From NCBI GenBank assembly GCA_028876585.1, contig JAGWRL010000216.1, positions 1-5,779 of the forward strand: 5,779 nucleotides of DNA. Direction: 5' to 3'. Positions 5,779 through 5,779 of this stretch are shown here, piece by piece. Below the pieces are notes generated by a model that saw only the letters and a program-made list of their open reading frames with translations, was not told the origin of the DNA and ran no database searches. Position 1 is the first letter of the stretch, and each line of letters starts with the position of its first letter. This DNA comes from Pseudomonadota bacterium (GTDB taxonomy: Bacteria; Pseudomonadota; Alphaproteobacteria; Rhizobiales; Beijerinckiaceae). The position numbers were made by a program, and so were the translations under genes.

Positions 5779-5779
5779 G

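Overview
This window is a compact, GC-rich stretch of bacterial chromosome. It carries six protein-coding genes: one cut by the left edge and five complete. The very high GC content, strong G/C third-position preference and gene types suggest an alphaproteobacterium, possibly of the Hyphomicrobiales (Beijerinckiaceae/Methylocystaceae-like). That placement is inferred from composition and protein style only; no rRNA or other taxonomic marker is present.

Layout, left to right. Positions 1-428 (+) are the C-terminal part of accA (acetyl-CoA carboxylase carboxyltransferase alpha subunit). Ten bases later, on the opposite strand and tail to tail, is a Stf0-type sulfotransferase (439-1176, -). A 380-base non-coding region (1177-1556) separates it from a divergent three-gene lactate-oxidation operon, lutA-lutB-lutC (1557-4419, +). 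The operon has a recognisable sigma70-type promoter (1431-1459), good Shine-Dalgarno sequences ahead of lutA and lutB, and 4-base stop/start overlaps at both internal junctions. Convergent with lutC, and overlapping it by 4 bases, is mntH (4416-5723, -), an NRAMP manganese importer. Its promoter lies at the extreme right edge (5751-5778) and contains a 20-bp near-perfect palindrome resembling an MntR operator.

Functionally there are four independent units. AccA feeds fatty-acid synthesis. The sulfotransferase is predicted to use PAPS and its acceptor is unknown. LutABC is the cytoplasmic iron-sulfur complex that oxidises L-lactate to pyruvate; no permease and no regulator accompany it here. 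MntH imports Mn(II), probably under Mn-dependent repression.

No mobile element, CRISPR array, tRNA, rRNA, toxin-antitoxin pair or phage gene was seen. I found no evidence for a new multi-gene system. The points most worth following are the sulfotransferase of unknown substrate with locally low GC, the mntH operator, the structured leader between the sulfotransferase and lut genes, and the overlapping stop codons of lutC and mntH.
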